Assembly (NCBI RefSeq): GCF_030012215.1
Contig: NZ_JASCXX010000034.1
Location: 1 to 44,831 of the forward strand
DNA: 44,831 nt
Source: Anaerobaca lacustris
GTDB taxonomy: Bacteria > Planctomycetota > Phycisphaerae > Sedimentisphaerales > Anaerobacaceae
Direction: 5' to 3'
The position numbers and the translations under genes were made by a program. Under the pieces are notes generated by a model that saw only the letters and a list, made by a program, of their open reading frames with translations, was not told where the DNA came from and ran no database searches. Positions within the stretch are counted from its first letter, which is position 1, and each line of letters opens with the position of its first letter. Of the stretch, positions 1-7,173 are shown piece by piece.

Positions 1-76
1 GCTCATCGAGCGCTTCCTTGACCTCTGGATCCCGTTTGACGATGGAGGAAAGCCAGTTTCGTGACCACGGCATCAT
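1..76 (-). CDS. Possible 5' end of a gene running off the left edge
   Basis: On the minus strand an ATG-ATG pair at 76-71 opens a frame that stays open to the window edge. It gives 25 residues with a natural-looking composition (MMPWSRNWLSSIVKRDPEVK then EALDE). A GGGAG lies about 13 bases upstream, which is far for a ribosome site. I do not recognise the product, and only this short head is visible. A plus-strand frame ending near 63 is an alternative reading. Confidence 0.3.
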   Translation of the reverse strand, partial: MMPWSRNWLSSIVKRDPEVKEALDE

Positions 77-832
77 TGTCTGCTATGCTCCCAACTCGAC
101 ACAGGCGCCACGCACCAGTTGCGAGAATACGGGCTTTCGCATCATCGCATCCTGATGGCTCCGCCGGCAGGCGGCGTCTCATTGGGTATTATCATCAAAA
201 CTGAAGGCCTAGCCCAAGGAAAAAGCAGAATGCGCGCGTCCGGGCACTGTCGTGGCGCGGCGGAACTTGCGACGGACAGCCCCCCGTTCTCTCGTCGGCA
301 GCGTGCGTTATCCGCCGTCGCGTGTGAGTCTATAGATGCGTCCGAGTTTGGCGGCGGGAGGCGGCGGCAGCTCCCAGTTCTCAGTTTCCGGTTCCCGGCT
401 GGCAGCGGCCTGCGGCCTGACACTTCTACCCGGCTACCCTTCTACTTCCCCGGCGAGATACGAGATCCGCGCGGAGTCCACCGCGAGCGACGCAATACGG
501 TGATTCGGAGGTGGCTTTGCGCTTCGCGGGGAGCGGGATTTGGTCAAAAACGTGCAACACCTTTTTGCGCGCGGGTGGTGACATTGAAGAAATTTTTACT
601 GTAGGCGGGGCAGTGGGTTACGGCGGTTTTGGGGCGGGAGGCGGAGAATTTGTGGTCAAAAACGTGCAACACCGTCCCTTTGTAGAGGCGGATGTTTTTC
701 CGCCCGTTCCGGCCGGCAGCCGGGACGCTTTGAAAAGGGAATAGAGACAGACAGGCTGGAGGCAGTAGGCCGGAGACCGGAGGCGCGAAGCGGATCACGG
801 GTCACGGCATGCGGGTGGACGCTTCTACATCT
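77..832. other. Gene-poor stretch
   Basis: No frame here looks like a real gene. Open frames on both strands have a low-complexity Arg/Pro/Gly composition and no credible ribosome site. The stretch holds a duplicated 20-mer (541-560 and 653-672) and GGAGGC/GTAGGC-rich text (about 750-785) resembling the filler between repeats at 5.1 and 7.0 kb. A partial GAGATAC-type motif lies near 452-466. Confidence 0.6.
541..672 (+). repeat. 20-bp direct repeat, two copies
   Basis: TGGTCAAAAACGTGCAACAC occurs exactly at 541-560 and again at 653-672, 112 bases apart. The sequence between the copies is not repeated. No gene accounts for the conservation, and the function is unknown. Confidence 0.8.
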
Positions 833-1190
833 CTGCCAAGATACGAGATACCAGATACGAGATACGCAGTTCGGGTCACGAGCGACGGCTCTTGGAGGTG
901 CGTCTTCAAATCCGAAAGGCGAATGTCGAAAACCGAAACAAGCACGAAGATTTCAATGCCCTAAATCCCAAACAACGTCTCTGCCGAGATACGAGATACC
1001 AGATACGAGATACGCGTTTCGGGTCACGTGCGACGGCTCCTGCGGGTGCGTCTTCAAATCCGAAACTCGAATATCGAAAACCGACACAAGCACGAAGATT
1101 CCAGTGCCCTAAATCCTAAACAACGTCTCTGCCGAGATACGAGATACCAGATACGAGATACGCAGTTCGGGTCGCGAGCGACCAGCGACG
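833..1190 (+). repeat. 148-bp tandem repeat, about 2.4 copies, with internal heptamers
   Basis: Units begin at 833, 981 and 1129, exactly 148 bases apart; the third is partial. Each starts CTGCC(A/G)A and then carries four heptamers of the form GAGATAC/CAGATAC, followed by TTCGGGTCRCG, a CGTCTTCAAATCCGAAA block and a CCTAAATCC-AAACAACGTCT tail. Copies differ at scattered positions. The same heptamer block, in opposite orientation, is found at 5093, 6776 and 7005. The third copy ends about 30 bases before the HNH-AP2 gene. Confidence 0.9.
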
Positions 1191-1222
1191 AGCGACGACT
1201 GACGATGGAAGGAGGCGTTTTC

Positions 1223-1969
1223 ATGTGCGATCGGATTTGTGCGAATTGTATGTATGCGGTTCGGGCGGTGGGGCGGTGGCATCGGGTGATGCTGTCGCGC
1301 TGGCCGGGGCTGCTGACGTGTATCAACCATCCGCAGGGGCCGGGCGAGCTGCACGAGGTGGTGGCGACGGGGACGTGCCGGAACTTCCGCGCGCGGCCCA
1401 GGCCGGTGGTGCGGGGCGAGCCGCCGGAGCCGCCGGACGATTCGATCCGCTACATCCCGCTGACGCGGGGCAAGTTCGCGATCGTCGATGCGGCCGATTA
1501 CGAGTGGCTCAGCAAGTACAAGTGGCTGGCGACCGGCAACGAGAAGCGCGGGTTCTACGCGGGCCGGCGCGTCGGCCAGGGCATGCTGCTGATGCACCGC
1601 GCGATCATGCAGCCGCCGCCGGGGATGGTGGTCGATCATATCAGCGGCAACGGGCTCGACCAGCGGCGCGCGAACCTGCGCGTGTGCAGCCAGCGGCACA
1701 ACTCGCACAACCGCCGGCCCAGCCGCTGGACCAGCTCGCGGTTCAAGGGCGTGTACTTCTGCAAGGCGACGGGCAAGTGGGTCGCGACGATCGGGTTCGA
1801 GGGCAGGAGCATCCACCTCGGCTCATTCGACGACGAGGTCGAGGCGGCGCGGGCGTACGACCGCAAGGCCCGCGAGCTGTTCGGCGAGTACGCCTACCTG
1901 AACTTCCCGGAGGATGTCGAGACAATGCAGGACCGGGGACTGAGCGGTGGGGTTTCGACGATAAGGTAG
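1223..1969 (+). CDS. HNH endonuclease with AP2 domain and Cys-rich N-terminus
   Basis: A 248-residue protein with three parts. Residues 1-55 hold a C-x2-C pair (CANC) and two later cysteines, suggesting a zinc knuckle. Residues about 125-165 form an HNH nuclease core (LLMHRAIMQ, VVDHISGNGLDQRRANLR, QRHNSHNR). Residues about 170-225 form an AP2-type DNA-binding domain (SRFKGVYFCKATGKWVATI, HLGSFDDEVEAARAYDRKA). HNH-AP2 proteins are typically homing or otherwise mobile endonucleases that nick or cut a specific site; activity here is inferred. The start at 1223 is chosen because GGAAGGAGG lies 8 bases upstream. An ATG at 1205 would overlap that site, and the open frame back to 1028 is translated repeat. 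No intron or intein host is visible. Confidence 0.88.
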   Translation: MCDRICANCMYAVRAVGRWHRVMLSRWPGLLTCINHPQGPGELHEVVATGTCRNFRARPRPVVRGEPPEPPDDSIRYIPLTRGKFAIVDAADYEWLSKYKWLATGNEKRGFYAGRRVGQGMLLMHRAIMQPPPGMVVDHISGNGLDQRRANLRVCSQRHNSHNRRPSRWTSSRFKGVYFCKATGKWVATIGFEGRSIHLGSFDDEVEAARAYDRKARELFGEYAYLNFPEDVETMQDRGLSGGVSTIR

Positions 1970-2001
1970 ACCGTGATTTACAGTGTATGGGACAGCCCCG
2001 A

Positions 2002-2805
2002 TCAGCAGGGGCGGGTTCTCACCTGAACGGTGAAGGCGCCGGGGACGGGGTGTTCGGAGGCGACGAAGAGGTACCCGCCGCCGCAGCCGGAGTACATCGC
2101 GCCGGGGTAGCGCGACTGGTAGAATCTCAGTAGCTCGATCAGGTCGACGCGCAGGGTTCGGTGGCGGACCGTGCCGGGCAGGATGGCCTCCCAGCATTTC
2201 ATGCACTCGTTCATCGAGGCGCCGAGGCGGTCGATGTCACGGGCGACGATGGCGTCGTAGCAGTCGCGGCCGGAGCGGCCGAGCCGGCCGATCCACGCGG
2301 GGTCGAGATTCTTCGTTTCGAGCGGGTTGTAGCCGTCGGGACGCGGGGCGACCGGCAGGATGTGCAGCACGCGCGACAGCCAGGCGGCGACGGCGGGGTC
2401 GTTGCACGACTCGATGTGCGCGGGGAACAGGCCCTCGTGACATCGGAAGTCGTAGTCGAGCCGGCTGACGCCGGGATAGATCAGGCCGATCATGTCCTGC
2501 GAGCCCGACGGCTCGGCCTGGCCATCGTTCTCGGCGCGGTAGAGTTCGCGGACGAGCTGGTCGGGGTCGCGGTCGGGCAGCGCGCCGCCCCAGAGTTCCA
2601 GTGCGATCTGGCGTGTGCTGCCGCAGATGCCGGCGCGGTCCATCCAGCGGAACTGCGGCTCGACCGCGACGACGACCATCGAGCCGGGCGGGTCGGGGTT
2701 GAGCTTCGAGGCGAAGGGCTGGTCGATCCAGCCGCCGGCCAGGGCGAGGCGGTACTGGAGCTTGCCGATGAGGTCGGTGATGTCGGGCGTTTGCGGTGGT
2801 TTCAT
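2002..2805 (-). CDS. GHMP-kinase-like protein
   Basis: A 267-residue soluble protein. Residues 17-50 (ALAGGWIDQPF, then a GSMVVVAVEP strand) resemble the substrate-binding start of GHMP sugar kinases (AGGGTDLP-like). GICGSTRQIAL (about 78-88) sits where the GHMP glycine-rich ATP loop is expected, and SGCGGGYLFVA near the C-terminus resembles the last GHMP motif. It lies 58 bases downstream of the GDP-mannose epimerase-like gene on the same strand, so it probably works in sugar or sugar-nucleotide metabolism, perhaps phosphorylating a sugar. The ATP loop is not canonical (no clear GLGSS), so activity and substrate are unproven. The gene itself is secure. Confidence 0.75.
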   Translation of the reverse strand: MKPPQTPDITDLIGKLQYRLALAGGWIDQPFASKLNPDPPGSMVVVAVEPQFRWMDRAGICGSTRQIALELWGGALPDRDPDQLVRELYRAENDGQAEPSGSQDMIGLIYPGVSRLDYDFRCHEGLFPAHIESCNDPAVAAWLSRVLHILPVAPRPDGYNPLETKNLDPAWIGRLGRSGRDCYDAIVARDIDRLGASMNECMKCWEAILPGTVRHRTLRVDLIELLRFYQSRYPGAMYSGCGGGYLFVASEHPVPGAFTVQVRTRPC

Positions 2806-2863
2806 GCGTCGATTCTACTCTGCACCGTGACGTTGGCAAGGACCATAGCGCGCGGCGGTTGGT

Positions 2864-3907
2864 TCAACTGACGGTATGCTTTCCGGCCTTGCGGGCATTG
2901 TACTGCTGCTCGATCCAGGCGTAGGTTTTTCGCAGACCGTCTTCGAGCGGGGTGCCGGGGGCCCAGCCGAGGACCTGTTGGATGAACGTGTTGTCGCTGT
3001 TGCGGCCGGCGACGCCCTTGGGGGCGGCCAGGTCGTGTTTGTGTTTGAGCTTGACGCCGCCTATTCTTTCGGCCAGACGCATCAGGTCGTTGATCGAGAT
3101 CAGGTGGTCGGAGCCGAGGTTGATCGGCGTGGCGATCAGCGCGTCGCAGTGCATGATCAGGTCGATGCCGAGGACGCAGTCGTCGATGTACATGAAGCTG
3201 CGGGTCTGCGTGCCGTCGCCCCAGATCACCACCTCGTCGAGTCCCTGGTCCTTGCACTCGATCACCTTGCGGCACAGCGCCGCCGGCGCCTTCTCCCGCC
3301 CGCCGTCCCATGTGCCCGGCTCGCCGTAGACGTTGTGGAAGCGGGCGATGTGCGTTTCGAAGCGGCGCTCGGCCCAGTACTCCTGGCAGAACATCTCGCT
3401 CATGAGCTTCTCCCAGCCGTAGCCGCGTTCGGCCATGGCAGGATACGCGTCGGACTCCTTCAGCGCGCGGACGTTGGGGTCCTTCTGGAGGTCGGTGTTG
3501 TAGGCGCAGGCCGACGACGAGAAGAAGTACCGCGTCGCGCCCGCGCGGTATGCCGCCTCGATCATGTGCGTATTGATCAGCACGCTCCGCAGGCACTCGA
3601 TGCGAAACCGCTCGATGAAGCCCATCCCGCCCATATCGGCCGCCAGATTGTACACCTCGACGGCGCCCTCGCAGGCCCGCTCGCAGTTGTCAGCGTTGCT
3701 GAGGTCCAGGCACAGGCACTCGACGCCGGGCGTCCGCTGGTACCACTGTGGCAGCGGCTTCTTGTCGATCGCGCGAATCCGCGTGAACCCCTGCTCGTGA
3801 AAGTACCGCACCAGCGCCCCGGCGATGAACCCGCCGGCACCGCCGACCACGATCAGGTCGTCCTTGCCGAGAACCGACGCCGCTGTAGGGTTGTTCTTGC
3901 CTGCCAT
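2864..3907 (-). CDS. GDP-mannose 3,5-epimerase-like NAD-dependent epimerase
   Basis: A 347-residue extended short-chain dehydrogenase. A Rossmann GGAGGFIAG (22-30) binds NAD and D48 is placed to bind the ribose. NLAADMGGMGFIE (88-100) and SSSACAYN (130-137) match the plant and bacterial GDP-mannose 3,5-epimerase pattern closely. The catalytic YxxxK is Y163/K167 (GYGWEK). RFHNVYGEPGTWDGGREKAPAAL and WGDGTQTRSF are also typical of that group. The expected reaction is GDP-D-mannose to GDP-L-galactose (or L-gulose) in the cytoplasm, feeding polysaccharide synthesis. It is transcribed away from the AraC gene and precedes the GHMP-kinase-like gene. A related nucleotide-sugar epimerase is the main alternative. 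Confidence 0.9.
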   Translation of the reverse strand: MAGKNNPTAASVLGKDDLIVVGGAGGFIAGALVRYFHEQGFTRIRAIDKKPLPQWYQRTPGVECLCLDLSNADNCERACEGAVEVYNLAADMGGMGFIERFRIECLRSVLINTHMIEAAYRAGATRYFFSSSACAYNTDLQKDPNVRALKESDAYPAMAERGYGWEKLMSEMFCQEYWAERRFETHIARFHNVYGEPGTWDGGREKAPAALCRKVIECKDQGLDEVVIWGDGTQTRSFMYIDDCVLGIDLIMHCDALIATPINLGSDHLISINDLMRLAERIGGVKLKHKHDLAAPKGVAGRNSDNTFIQQVLGWAPGTPLEDGLRKTYAWIEQQYNARKAGKHTVS

Positions 3908-3986
3908 CTCACGTCCTTTCCTGTCCGCCGGGCGCGGCCATTGGCCGGGCCTGCACCTTATTGACTTCTCAGTTGAACCACCGGCG

Positions 3987-3994
3987 ATTATAAT
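3987..3994. promoter_or_regulatory. AT-rich palindrome between the epimerase and AraC genes
   Basis: The divergent gap (3908-4058) has one AT-rich spot, ATTATAAT, which reads as a TATAAT -10 box on either strand. A perfect TTGACA lies on the minus strand at 4021-4016, but the spacing to it is 23 bases, too long for a normal promoter. Promoter assignment is therefore tentative. An AraC regulator commonly acts on such a divergent gap. Confidence 0.25.
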
Positions 3995-4058
3995 ACACGG
4001 GCATTCTCACAGAAATGTCAAATGTTGTCCAGTGAATGACGATTATTGACTGGTCGCT

Positions 4059-4937
4059 ATGAGCCACGACATCCGGGATACCGGCAGCGTTCCGACGTTC
4101 TACTCGAACCAGGTGCTCGAGGCCGAGCGGTTCTACCTCGACGCCGTCGGCGGGGCGGGCCAGCCGCTGGCGGTGGTCTGTGGCGGGCGGGAGCGGTGCG
4201 GGCCCGACTACCGGATCGACCGGGCCGATTTTCCCTTCCATTCGATCGAGTTCGTCGCCCGTGGCACGGGCGCGCTGCGCCTCAAAGGCCGAACCGTGGC
4301 TCTCTACCCCGGCCGCATCTTCACCTACGGGCCCGGTGTTGCCCACCTGATCACCACCGACGCCGGCGAGCCGCTTGTGAAATACTTCGTCGACTTCACA
4401 GGGCCTTCTGCTGCCAAAGTCCTGTCTGAAAACGACTTAGCTCCCGGTTCTGCCGTCCGTGTCGCCTCGCCCGATGCGGTCCTGCGGATCTTCGACGACC
4501 TGATCGCCAATGGCTCGTCCGGCACGCGCCACGGCCCGGCTATCTGCGCCAAGCTGGTCGAGCTGCTGGCCCTCAAGATCGCCGAAGCCGGGCTCGTCGA
4601 CGACCCCTATCGCACCGCGGCCTTCTCCACCTACCAAAGCTGCCGGCAGTACATCCGCGACCACTTCGCGACGCTGCGGGCCCTGGCGGAGATCGCCGAG
4701 GCCTGCCGGATCGATGAGGCCTACCTGTGCCGCCTCTTCAAGCGGTTCGACAGCCAGAGCCCCTATCAGTACCTCACCCAGCTCAAGATGGCCCAGGCCG
4801 CCCGAGCCCTCCAGCGAAACGACGCGCTCATCAAGCAGGTCGCCTTCGAACTGGGCTTCGCCGACCCATTCCACTTCTCCCGGGCCTTCAAGAAGGTCTT
4901 CGGCCTCTCGCCCGCCGCCTTCCGCAAGCTCCGCTGA
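4059..4937 (+). CDS. AraC-family transcriptional regulator
   Basis: A 292-residue regulator. The N-terminal half (about 20-150) is a cupin-like sensor fold with FPFHSIEFVARGTGAL and LYPGRIFTYGPGVAHLI, the AraC ligand-binding pattern. The C-terminal 100 residues carry two helix-turn-helix units: LAEIAEACRIDEAYLCRLFKRF, then IKQVAFELGFADPFHFSRAFKK with the terminal GLSPAAFRKLR. It presumably senses a sugar or sugar derivative and controls the divergent epimerase/GHMP genes; this is inferred from position only. No strong ribosome site precedes ATG 4059. A repeat field starts straight after its stop. Confidence 0.93.
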   Translation: MSHDIRDTGSVPTFYSNQVLEAERFYLDAVGGAGQPLAVVCGGRERCGPDYRIDRADFPFHSIEFVARGTGALRLKGRTVALYPGRIFTYGPGVAHLITTDAGEPLVKYFVDFTGPSAAKVLSENDLAPGSAVRVASPDAVLRIFDDLIANGSSGTRHGPAICAKLVELLALKIAEAGLVDDPYRTAAFSTYQSCRQYIRDHFATLRALAEIAEACRIDEAYLCRLFKRFDSQSPYQYLTQLKMAQAARALQRNDALIKQVAFELGFADPFHFSRAFKKVFGLSPAAFRKLR

Positions 4938-4982
4938 CGCCCCCATGCAGCAGGCCGGAGGCTGTAGGCGGCAGGCCGCAGG

Positions 4983-5046
4983 TATGCGTAGGATGGACTT
5001 CAGCCCATGCCGCCTGTTGCGCGGGCGGCGAGAGGAAATACGTATA
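4983..5046 (+). repeat. Hairpin-bearing repeat, copy 1
   Basis: The block from GTAGGATGG through CTTCAGCCCATGCCGCCTG to GCGGGCGGCGAGA recurs at 5480-5543 with a few changes. In the second copy GGGCTTCAGCCC is a perfect short inverted repeat; here one base of the stem is changed (GGACT). A shorter relative (GGATGGGCTTTAGCCCATGC) lies at 7555-7574. Confidence 0.75.
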
Positions 5047-5049
5047 CTT

Positions 5050-5293
5050 ACGTACGTCTAAAGGTATGTCGCGACATCGAAGGGGGGGACCCGTATCTCG
5101 TATCTGGTATCTCGTATCTCGGGGGGGCGAGAGTGAGGACGGAGGGCAGAAGGGTGCGGGCCGGAGACCGTAGGGAGCAGGCTGGAGACTGTGGGCCGTA
5201 GGCTGTAGACAGGGAAGACTCAGAACCAAGCACTCAACACTCACAACTCGTCGCGGCCAAAGGCGACTACGTATAACTACGTACGCCAAAAGG
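5050..5293 (+). repeat. 244-bp repeat, copy A
   Basis: This 244-bp block is repeated at 6733-6976 with no difference I could find by eye. Parts in order: ACGTACGTCTAAAGG, palindrome ATGTCGCGACAT, a G-run, four heptamers GTATCTC/GTATCTG, purine-rich GGAGGGCAGAAGGG and GTAGGGAGCAGGCTGGAG text, CACTCAACACTCACAACTCG, CGCGGCCAAAGGCG, then TACGTATAACTACGTACG. No coding frame explains it. Confidence 0.9.
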
Positions 5294-5479
5294 AATGTCA
5301 CGACATCGAAGGGGGAGGCGCGTCGCTGTGTGGTCGCCGGGGGGCTCGGGATGAGGCGTTGTCCTGGCGAGTATGTGGCACGTTGCGGGATCTCAGAAGG
5401 CGGTAGTTGCGATTGGCAGGTAACGGAGGCAGCAGGATGCTCTTGTAGAAGAGGACTGTAGGCCAGAGACCGAAGGTGG

Positions 5480-5574
5480 TATGCGTAGGATGGGCTTCAG
5501 CCCATGCCGCCTGTTGTGCGGGCGGCGAGAAAGGATACGTATAACTACGTACGCCAAAAGGTATGTCGCGACAT
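5480..5574 (+). repeat. Hairpin repeat copy 2 joined to the 40-bp head
   Basis: This is the second copy of the hairpin block (GGATGGGCTTCAGCCCATGC) followed without a break by TACGTATAACTACGTACGCC and the palindrome ATGTCGCGACAT (5563-5574). The heptamer block is absent downstream, so this is a shortened member of the 244-bp family. Confidence 0.75.
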
Positions 5575-5871
5575 CGCAGGGATGGGGGGTGCGACTGCCA
5601 TCTGAGATTTCGAATTTCAGGTCCGCAGGGGCGGGTGAACCGGCTACGCGGTGGGTTACGCCTTGCGGACACGGGAGGACCGAGGACGGAAGGCAGAAGG
5701 GTGCGGTCGGAGGTTTTAGGCGGCAGGCCGCAGGGAGAATGGACTCAAAACTCAGCACTCAAAAAGTGCCGCGGCCAAAGGCCGTGCCTTCCGCATCATC
5801 CAACGCCTGCTCGACCCGCCTGCCCCTTCGGCCGGATGTCCGCCACGGACCCCTTTAGATTCTCCCACGTA

Positions 5872-5901
5872 TTGAAATCGAGGCCCCTATTGTGGTATTA
5901 T
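5872..5901 (+). promoter_or_regulatory. Candidate promoter for the 5.9-6.7 kb genes
   Basis: TTGAAA (5872-5877) and TATTAT (5896-5901) are separated by 18 bases and resemble sigma-70 elements. Transcription would start near 5908, about 20 bases before the short frame at 5928. Confidence 0.45.
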
Positions 5902-5927
5902 TGCCAGCGTGGCGTATAGGAGTTACG

Positions 5928-5984
5928 ATGATGAAGCGACGTGGGAAATCCTGGCTTGAGGTTGTCCATGCAGAGAGAACATAA
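5928..5984 (+). CDS. Possible 18-residue leader peptide
   Basis: A short frame reads MMKRRGKSWLEVVHAERT then TAA. Its ATG is preceded by TAGGAG at 5-base spacing, a better ribosome site than the gene at 6011 has, and by a plausible promoter at 5872-5901. It ends 26 bases before the next gene and is in a different frame from it. It could be a leader peptide or the remnant of a displaced gene start. No attenuator hairpin is obvious. Confidence 0.35.
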   Translation: MMKRRGKSWLEVVHAERT

Positions 5985-6010
5985 CTTTCACCCTTGATCG
6001 TCCAAAAGCC

Positions 6011-6655
6011 ATGAAAAGAACTCTTATCTGTCTCCTCCTGGTGGTGCCGGCCGTGCTGCTGGGCATCGGTGCCGTGCTTGCGTTGCCAGTGGGGCTTCTT
6101 GCGTTGGCCTTCAGAGTCGACTCGACGCCTGACCGTGCGATGCTCGCGCTACCCGACGGCGTGCACGCCATCGAACATTCGCGCGTCCGACTCCCTGCCA
6201 TCTGTGCCGAGTATAGTCGGGAGGTCACCTATGTCACGAATGGGGTGCGGGGTAAGACAACCCCACTCCAGGTCGACGGCTGCGGCGGTTATCCCATTAA
6301 CTGCTATCTGATCGAAACGCCGCGCGGCCCCTTGCTCCGCCTCGACGACGCGGTATCCCAGCATCTGCTGGACGTGACCACCCAGACGACTTACGCGGTG
6401 TGGCGCGTGTACGGTGATACCTACATTGGGGAACTGCGGGACGAGCGTGCCTCCTTCAACGCGTCCATGGCGAACGATGATCCGTCCACCCGTTCGGTAA
6501 CCATCGGCGGCAGGCAAGCGAAGCCCCTGACCGACCTGACGCAAGATGCCCCCGAGGTGTATGTCGGACGATTCGGCGCCGGGCCCGGCGGTTTTCGCTT
6601 CACACCGGCCAGCGAATCACCCGAGGTCGCCATCCGCCACCACTTCGATCGGTAG
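6011..6655 (+). CDS. Unknown exported or membrane-anchored protein
   Basis: A 214-residue protein. MKRT followed by about 30 hydrophobic residues (6-35) is a signal anchor or uncleaved signal, so the rest is probably outside the cytoplasm. The body contains two nearby Cys (GCGGYPINCYLIETPRG, about 97-111) and a polar, glycine-rich C-terminus. I recognise no family. There is no clear ribosome site at ATG 6011 and it is flanked on both sides by repeat fields. It may depend on the short frame just upstream for translation. Confidence 0.72.
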   Translation: MKRTLICLLLVVPAVLLGIGAVLALPVGLLALAFRVDSTPDRAMLALPDGVHAIEHSRVRLPAICAEYSREVTYVTNGVRGKTTPLQVDGCGGYPINCYLIETPRGPLLRLDDAVSQHLLDVTTQTTYAVWRVYGDTYIGELRDERASFNASMANDDPSTRSVTIGGRQAKPLTDLTQDAPEVYVGRFGAGPGGFRFTPASESPEVAIRHHFDR

Positions 6656-6732
6656 GAGAAGGCGCGCGCAGCAAACGGTGCACCACTTTCTCCAGCGTGT
6701 TACGCGGGCGGCAAGAAGGGATACGCATAACT

Positions 6733-6976
6733 ACGTACGTCTAAAGGTATGTCGCGACATCGAAGGGGGGGACCCGTATCTCGTATCTGGTATCTCGTAT
6801 CTCGGGGGGGCGAGAGTGAGGACGGAGGGCAGAAGGGTGCGGGCCGGAGACCGTAGGGAGCAGGCTGGAGACTGTGGGCCGTAGGCTGTAGACAGGGAAG
6901 ACTCAGAACCAAGCACTCAACACTCACAACTCGTCGCGGCCAAAGGCGACTACGTATAACTACGTACGCCAAAAGG
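6733..6976 (+). repeat. 244-bp repeat, copy B
   Basis: Same length and, by eye, the same sequence as 5050-5293, in the same orientation. Its last 15 bases (ACGTACGCCAAAAGG) are also the start of a third copy, so B and C form a tandem pair. Palindromes ATGTCGCGACAT lie at 6749-6760 and 6978-6989. Confidence 0.9.
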
Positions 6977-7173
6977 TATGTCGCGACATCGAAGGGGCGG
7001 ACCCGTATCTCGTATCTGGTATCTCGTATCTCGGGGGGGGGTCGAGAGTGAGGACGGAGGGGCAGAAGGGTGCGGGCCGGAGACCGTAGGGAGCAGGCTG
7101 GAGACTGTAGGCCGTAGGCTGGAGACAGGGAAGACTCAGAACCAAGCACTCAACACTCACAACTCGCCGGCCG
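6962..7173 (+). repeat. Repeat copy C, diverged
   Basis: It follows copy B directly and matches it through the palindrome, heptamers (7005-7033), purine-rich text and the ACTCAACACTCACAACTCG tail. It has small insertions in the G-runs and substitutions (GTAGGCCGTAGGCTGGAG). It ends before the CGCGGCCAAAGGC tail and lacks a following TACGTATAAC head. Confidence 0.85.

Larger units (their letters stand above)
4938..5871. other. Repeat-rich stretch without a gene
   Basis: No credible gene. The stretch is a patchwork of a hairpin block (4983-5046, again at 5480-5543), a 40-bp head centred on ATGTCGCGACAT (5066-5077 and 5563-5574, with a one-base variant at 5295-5306), the heptamer block (5093-5121) and a tail with ACTCAACACTCACAACTC and CGCGGCCAAAGGC. 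Frames read through it (MSRHRR.., SRIWYLVSR..) are repeat translations. Confidence 0.75.

Noticed and set aside
119-604. 161-residue open frame at the left end
   Set aside because: Arg/Gly/Pro-rich composition, no ribosome site and no motif. It runs through repeat-like text and has an equally long counterpart on the other strand.
833-1190. CRISPR array
   Set aside because: The 148-bp units are near-identical throughout, with no short repeat plus unique spacer pattern, and no cas genes are present.
4888-5301. Open frames in the repeat fields (SRIWYLVSR and RYQIRDT-type peptides)
   Set aside because: They are translations of the heptamer blocks and recur with each repeat copy on either strand. 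They lack ribosome sites and family features.
6706-7173. Insertion sequence or MITE made of the 244-bp repeats
   Set aside because: No terminal inverted repeats or target-site duplications border the copies, and no transposase is in the window. They are kept as repeats of unknown type.
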